From contig JAOAHW010000160.1 in assembly GCA_026415015.1 (NCBI GenBank), forward strand, positions 1 to 8,680: a DNA stretch of 8,680 nt, given 5' to 3'. Positions 6,593 to 8,680 of this stretch are shown here, one piece after another. Source of the DNA: Syntrophorhabdaceae bacterium (lineage in GTDB: Bacteria; Desulfobacterota; Syntrophorhabdia; Syntrophorhabdales; Syntrophorhabdaceae). The notes beneath the pieces were generated by a model, which worked only from the letters and a program-made list of their open reading frames with translations, ran no database searches and was not told the origin of the DNA. The first letter of the stretch is position 1. Each line of letters starts with the position of its first letter. A program made the translations under genes and the position numbers.

Positions 6593-7549
6593 TTATAGAT
6601 GAAACTCTATGATGTCTTTGTCTTCAAGGATAAAATCCCTGCTCACCATCATTCCGTCGAGTTTTCCTTTTCTCCATAGCTTTGCATATCTTAATTTCTC
6701 TATAAAGTCCTTATGAATCTTACCAGCACAATCAAGGAGATTACTCCCTTTTTTTACAACAAATGGTGCATCAAGGTCTGGCTTTTTACCAGGGACTTTG
6801 GAATATACCCTTATAATCTCCAATGAATTGAATATGAGGTTCTTGAGCTGGTGAAGATTTACATCATTTTTTGCAGAGACAGGAACTACAGTATACTTGC
6901 TATCTATCTGTTTTTCAAACTCATCAAGATATTTTTTATATTCTACCAAATCGAGTTTATTTACAATGATTAAAAACCTCTGGGCTGTTTTCTGGAGATA
7001 GGGTGCATGGGGTTTTAATTCTTCCAGGATAAGCTCAAATTCAACATCCAGGGCATCTGAAAGAGATATGGTTACAGCAATAATATCAGCCTTTCTAACC
7101 ATATTACCAAACCACATATTCACACTTTCATCCCCTATGGCAGGTGTATCTACAAGCTGAATCTGTATATCCTCATAACGCATCATCCGCTGTTGAAGTA
7201 TCCTTGTTGTATAAGGATATTCAGCTACCTCCAGAGGCTCACCAGAGAGTGCTGATATGACAGAAGATTTACCGGAATTAGGAAAACCTATGAAAAGAAC
7301 CTGTCCTGCGCCATCCTTTTTTATATTGTATAGAGATTCAGACTTTTTCTGGGCCTGGGGTTTTTTCTCCTTTTCTTCCCTTAATTTGGATAACCTTGCC
7401 CTCAGTGACCCTATAAGCTTATCAGTCCCTTTATGATGGGGGATTATAGCAAGCATGTTCTCTATTATGCTTATCTTTTCATCAATAGTCTTTGCCTGTC
7501 TTAATTTTTTTTCTTCTTCAAAGTAATCAGGTGGTAGGTTTGCTGGCAT
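6593..7549 (-). CDS. DRG/Obg-like GTPase with C-terminal TGS domain
   Basis: A 318-residue GTPase. Residues 1-75 are a charged helical N-terminal region resembling that of DRG proteins. The G domain runs from about 82 to 245: G1 GFPNSGKSS (88-96), switch I YPYTT (111-115), G3 DTPA (134-137), G4 NKLD (197-200) and G5 SAK (225-227). Residues about 247-318 form a TGS domain (IRVYSKVPGKKPDLDAPFV, ending DIIEFHL). DRG GTPases are best known from eukaryotes and archaea, where they bind ribosomes; bacterial relatives are less studied. The neighbouring rRNA methyltransferase fits a ribosome role. G3 has Ala where DTPG is usual. The only GGAGG lies about 22 nt upstream of the ATG, too far for normal initiation, and it falls inside a five-codon frame (ATG GAG GAT TTT GAA TAA). 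No in-frame upstream start is available. Confidence 0.88.
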   Translation of the reverse strand: MPANLPPDYFEEEKKLRQAKTIDEKISIIENMLAIIPHHKGTDKLIGSLRARLSKLREEKEKKPQAQKKSESLYNIKKDGAGQVLFIGFPNSGKSSVISALSGEPLEVAEYPYTTRILQQRMMRYEDIQIQLVDTPAIGDESVNMWFGNMVRKADIIAVTISLSDALDVEFELILEELKPHAPYLQKTAQRFLIIVNKLDLVEYKKYLDEFEKQIDSKYTVVPVSAKNDVNLHQLKNLIFNSLEIIRVYSKVPGKKPDLDAPFVVKKGSNLLDCAGKIHKDFIEKLRYAKLWRKGKLDGMMVSRDFILEDKDIIEFHL

Positions 7550-7602
7550 AGTTTTTAATTTTATTCAAAATCCTCCATAAAAACAAATGAAAAATTTCTC
7601 TA

Positions 7603-7619
7603 ATATTGATTCACAATAT
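7603..7619. promoter_or_regulatory. operator-like inverted repeat in divergent region
   Basis: A perfect dyad ATATTG-N5-CAATAT between the GTPase start (7549, minus) and the rightward FecR-like fragment. It overlaps a possible rightward -35 (TTGATT, 7606-7611; poor -10 TATTGT at 7630-7635). This is suggestive only. Confidence 0.3.
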
Positions 7620-7649
7620 CTACTTTTTTTATTGTATATCTGAAATAAG

Positions 7650-7657
7650 AAGGGGGG
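7650..7657 (+). promoter_or_regulatory. ribosome binding site in front of an ACG codon
   Basis: AAGGGGGG lies 6 nt before ACG at 7664-7666, exactly where an ATG would be expected. An in-frame TAA (7658-7660) blocks any upstream start. The site is what marks 7664 as the original start of the reading frame. Confidence 0.5.
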
Positions 7658-7663
7658 TAAAAC

Positions 7664-7840
7664 ACGAAAACTCAACATCTTTTGAAGTTTTGCTTTATCT
7701 TGTTCATTTTACTTCAGATTGCAATTCCTATTCCTATTTTTGCAGATACTATAGGTAAATTTGCAGACATTAAGGGTGATGTAATGTTCCAGCAACACAT
7801 CATCATTGAACTTAATAAGGCTTTAAAATTGAGAATTTAA
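7664..7840 (+). pseudogene. N-terminal remnant of an exported FecR-like protein
   Basis: The open frame of 58 codons begins with ACG after a well-placed SD. Residues 2-25 are a clear signal peptide: KTQHLLK, then a long Ile/Leu/Phe core ending IPIFA before DTIG. The first mature residues (IGKFADIKGDVMF) resemble the opening strand of FecR-type periplasmic domains (G-K-x-x-x-x-x-G-D-V). After FQQ (about 7797) the sequence changes to an unrelated tail and stops at TAA, whereas FecR-domain proteins run on for hundreds of residues. I read this as a gene truncated by a deletion or insertion junction, with its ATG since mutated to ACG. Alternatives are a short secreted peptide started at ACG or at the TTG at 7682. 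The FecR link rests on few residues and is tentative. Confidence 0.5.
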
Positions 7841-7877
7841 AATAAGTGGTGGGTTTATTGACTTGCCCTTTTTTATT

Positions 7878-7936
7878 TGGTGCGAGAGAGGGGAGTTGAA
7901 TCCCTACGGCTTTACCCGCTGGAATCCTAAGCCTCT
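7878..7936 (-). pseudogene. 3' half of a tRNA-Leu(UAG) gene, degraded
   Basis: Read on the minus strand, this is the anticodon loop CTTAGGA (anticodon TAG), the 3' anticodon stem TCCAG, a long class II variable arm (CGGGTAAAGCCGT), a T-arm (AGGGA-TTCAACT-CCCCT), the acceptor 3' strand CTCTCGC, discriminator A and encoded CCA. The whole 5' half is missing: the bases before the loop (AGAGG) cannot pair with TCCAG, and no GCGAGAG lies upstream. Further decay is visible as an extra T between loop and stem and as A at position 53, where G53-C61 is invariant. It cannot make a working tRNA. A 3' half left alone, with its break at the anticodon loop, is what integration of a mobile element into a tRNA gene leaves behind. 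Confidence 0.75.
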
Positions 7937-8015
7937 TGATGTAGATTTTAAAAAGTAACAATATCAATGAATTCCAATAGATACACTCTTTTTGAACTTT
8001 GGATTATGTTGGATT

Positions 8016-8171
8016 TTGAGAGGTATACAAGGCACAGTGGACACAATTTTAGGTACAATTGATGAACATATAGAAGTCACAGAAATAAATAGTTATCTCA
8101 CTGGAGATATTGGTAAACTTATAGTTCATTCAAGGGATAGTCACTGGAGGGCGATAAGGGGTTTATCTTAA
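8016..8171 (+). CDS. short unrecognised ORF
   Basis: An open frame with a coherent, soluble-looking product: GIQGTVDTILG, EHIEVTEINSYL, GDIGKLIVHS, then HWRAIRGLS and stop. The alternation of beta-prone stretches with Gly/Asp turns suggests a small beta-barrel fold or the end of a larger protein. Possible starts are TTG at 8016 (51 aa) or GTG at 8037 (44 aa); neither has a convincing SD. The frame stays open upstream to about 7971, so it may be the C-terminal relic of a truncated gene. I do not recognise the family. The stop codon lies inside a perfect hairpin (8156-8177). Confidence 0.35.
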   Translation: MRGIQGTVDTILGTIDEHIEVTEINSYLTGDIGKLIVHSRDSHWRAIRGLS

Positions 8172-8177
8172 CCCCTT
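8156..8177. repeat. perfect 8-bp inverted repeat (hairpin)
   Basis: AAGGGGTT (8156-8163), a 6-nt loop, and AACCCCTT (8170-8177). It covers the stop codon of the short ORF. No T-run follows on either strand, so it is not a standard intrinsic terminator. Confidence 0.6.
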
Positions 8178-8497
8178 CCCTCGACATCCCTTAGGTTATA
8201 AGAGTTATAGAATGATAAATAGATTAATTATTCACTTCACTTTTGGCTGTATAAGGAAAGATAAGGGGTAGATACTTATAGACGTTTGTGTGTCCAGATG
8301 AATAAAAAGAAATGAAAATGACAAGGTGTGAAAGGGGGAGACTCTACCCACCGGACCCTTTTTCTGTCCATTGCTAGCCTTCTAACACTTCAGAAATAGA
8401 GAAACTGCATTACTCAGGACTTTTTTTATAAACCATTTTTACAGATTATTTTTTAGGATTTTAGGGCTTTCAATTCCTATTGGAATTTATTGCTTTG
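8178..8497. other. AT-rich stretch with no recognised gene
   Basis: I find no credible coding region on either strand. A short frame from ATG 8312 (MKMTRCERGRLYPPDP...) stops within about 21 codons and has no SD. A small dyad AATTCC-TATT-GGAATT lies at about 8471-8486. If the right-edge ORF is a transposase, the end of its insertion sequence should lie in this interval, but I could not recognise a terminal inverted repeat because the other end is outside the window. Confidence 0.5.
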
Positions 8498-8532
8498 GTA
8501 TAAAATACTTATCTTCCTCCTCAATTTTATAC
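8498..8532. repeat. 9-bp inverted repeat around the end of the right-edge ORF
   Basis: GTATAAAAT (8498-8506) and ATTTTATAC (8524-8532), perfectly complementary, with a 17-nt loop containing GAGGAGGA on the minus strand. The outer arm covers the stop codon of the minus-strand ORF. It is not followed by a T-tract. Confidence 0.5.
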
Positions 8533-8680
8533 ACTACAATCAAGCAGGTTTAAGATAGTTTTCTGTTCTTTTGTTAAGGTCACGGTCTTGCTCCAATGAA
8601 ACCCTTCTCTTATTGATTTCAATTCTACTTTATAAACAGGTTGCAGTTTTTCCAGTGCACTAACTGCTGAGATGTTTTTT
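8527..8680 (-). CDS. C-terminal end of a probable transposase (partial)
   Basis: An open minus-strand frame enters from the right edge and ends at TAA (8527-8529), giving 50 C-terminal residues: ISAVSALEKLQPVYKVEL, then HWSKTVTLTKEQKTILNLL. The pattern (a Leu-rich helix, a short beta strand, then a T-x-L-T-x-E-Q-x-x-I-L helix) resembles the tails of IS4/IS1634-type DDE transposases. The catalytic core lies outside the window, so the identification rests on the tail pattern only. Its position beside a tRNA fragment and broken genes is consistent with a mobile-element origin. A different hypothetical protein remains possible. Confidence 0.45.
   Translation of the reverse strand, partial: KNISAVSALEKLQPVYKVELKSIREGFHWSKTVTLTKEQKTILNLLDCSV

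Noticed and set aside
6573..6593. Dyad ATCCAT-N9-ATGGAT right after the GTPase stop, considered as a terminator.
   Set aside because: The stem is AT-rich and only 6 bp with no following T-run, and the next gene is co-directional 73 bp on, so read-through is likely.
8330..8375. GC-rich patch (GGGGGAGACTCTACCC and neighbours) that looked like part of a structured RNA or an insertion-sequence end.
   Set aside because: The dyad is imperfect, and I could match it neither to a tRNA arm nor to a terminal repeat elsewhere in the window.

Overview
The window reads as ordinary chromosome of a Gram-negative bacterium of modest GC content, with an accessory-looking tail at the right end. The porin with a signal peptide and a terminal Phe implies an outer membrane. 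Arg is mostly AGG/AGA and Ile is often ATA. The mix of a MoxR/CoxE-type pair, a DUF2934 protein and a DRG-like TGS GTPase would fit Nitrospirota or Desulfobacterota-type lineages, but nothing here fixes the phylum; that is inference.

Layout. (1) Positions 1-2074: a two-gene minus-strand operon, a MoxR AAA+ ATPase (1150-2004) followed by a CoxE-like VWA protein (1-1114, cut by the window edge), driven by a perfect TTGACA-N17-TATAAT promoter. (2) 2200-3708: a monocistronic outer-membrane porin on the minus strand, with its own near-consensus promoter, a leader of about 75 nt, and a clear intrinsic terminator. Two identical 16-bp AT-rich repeats bracket the promoter. (3) 3727-4089: two convergent tRNA genes, initiator tRNA-fMet (+) and tRNA-Ala(GGC) (-), each with a recognisable sigma-70 promoter. 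(4) 4177-4529: a small DUF2934 protein with a lysine-rich tail (+). (5) 4608-7549: three co-directional minus-strand genes, TGS-domain GTPase, RlmI-type 23S rRNA methyltransferase and a metallo-beta-lactamase-fold hydrolase, 73 and 31 bp apart. The first two are translation related. (6) 7550-8680: low-density DNA with broken pieces. It holds a secreted FecR-like N-terminal fragment whose start codon reads ACG behind a good ribosome binding site, a 3' half of a tRNA-Leu(UAG) gene that looks like an integration scar, a short unrecognised ORF ending in a perfect hairpin, and at the right edge the C-terminus of a probable transposase on the minus strand.

The MoxR and VWA proteins probably act together as an AAA+/VWA chaperone pair that remodels or loads metal into an unidentified client. 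The GTPase and RlmI point to ribosome maturation. No defence system, CRISPR array or complete mobile element is visible. The most unusual material is the relic zone at 7600-8680 and the bracketed porin promoter.
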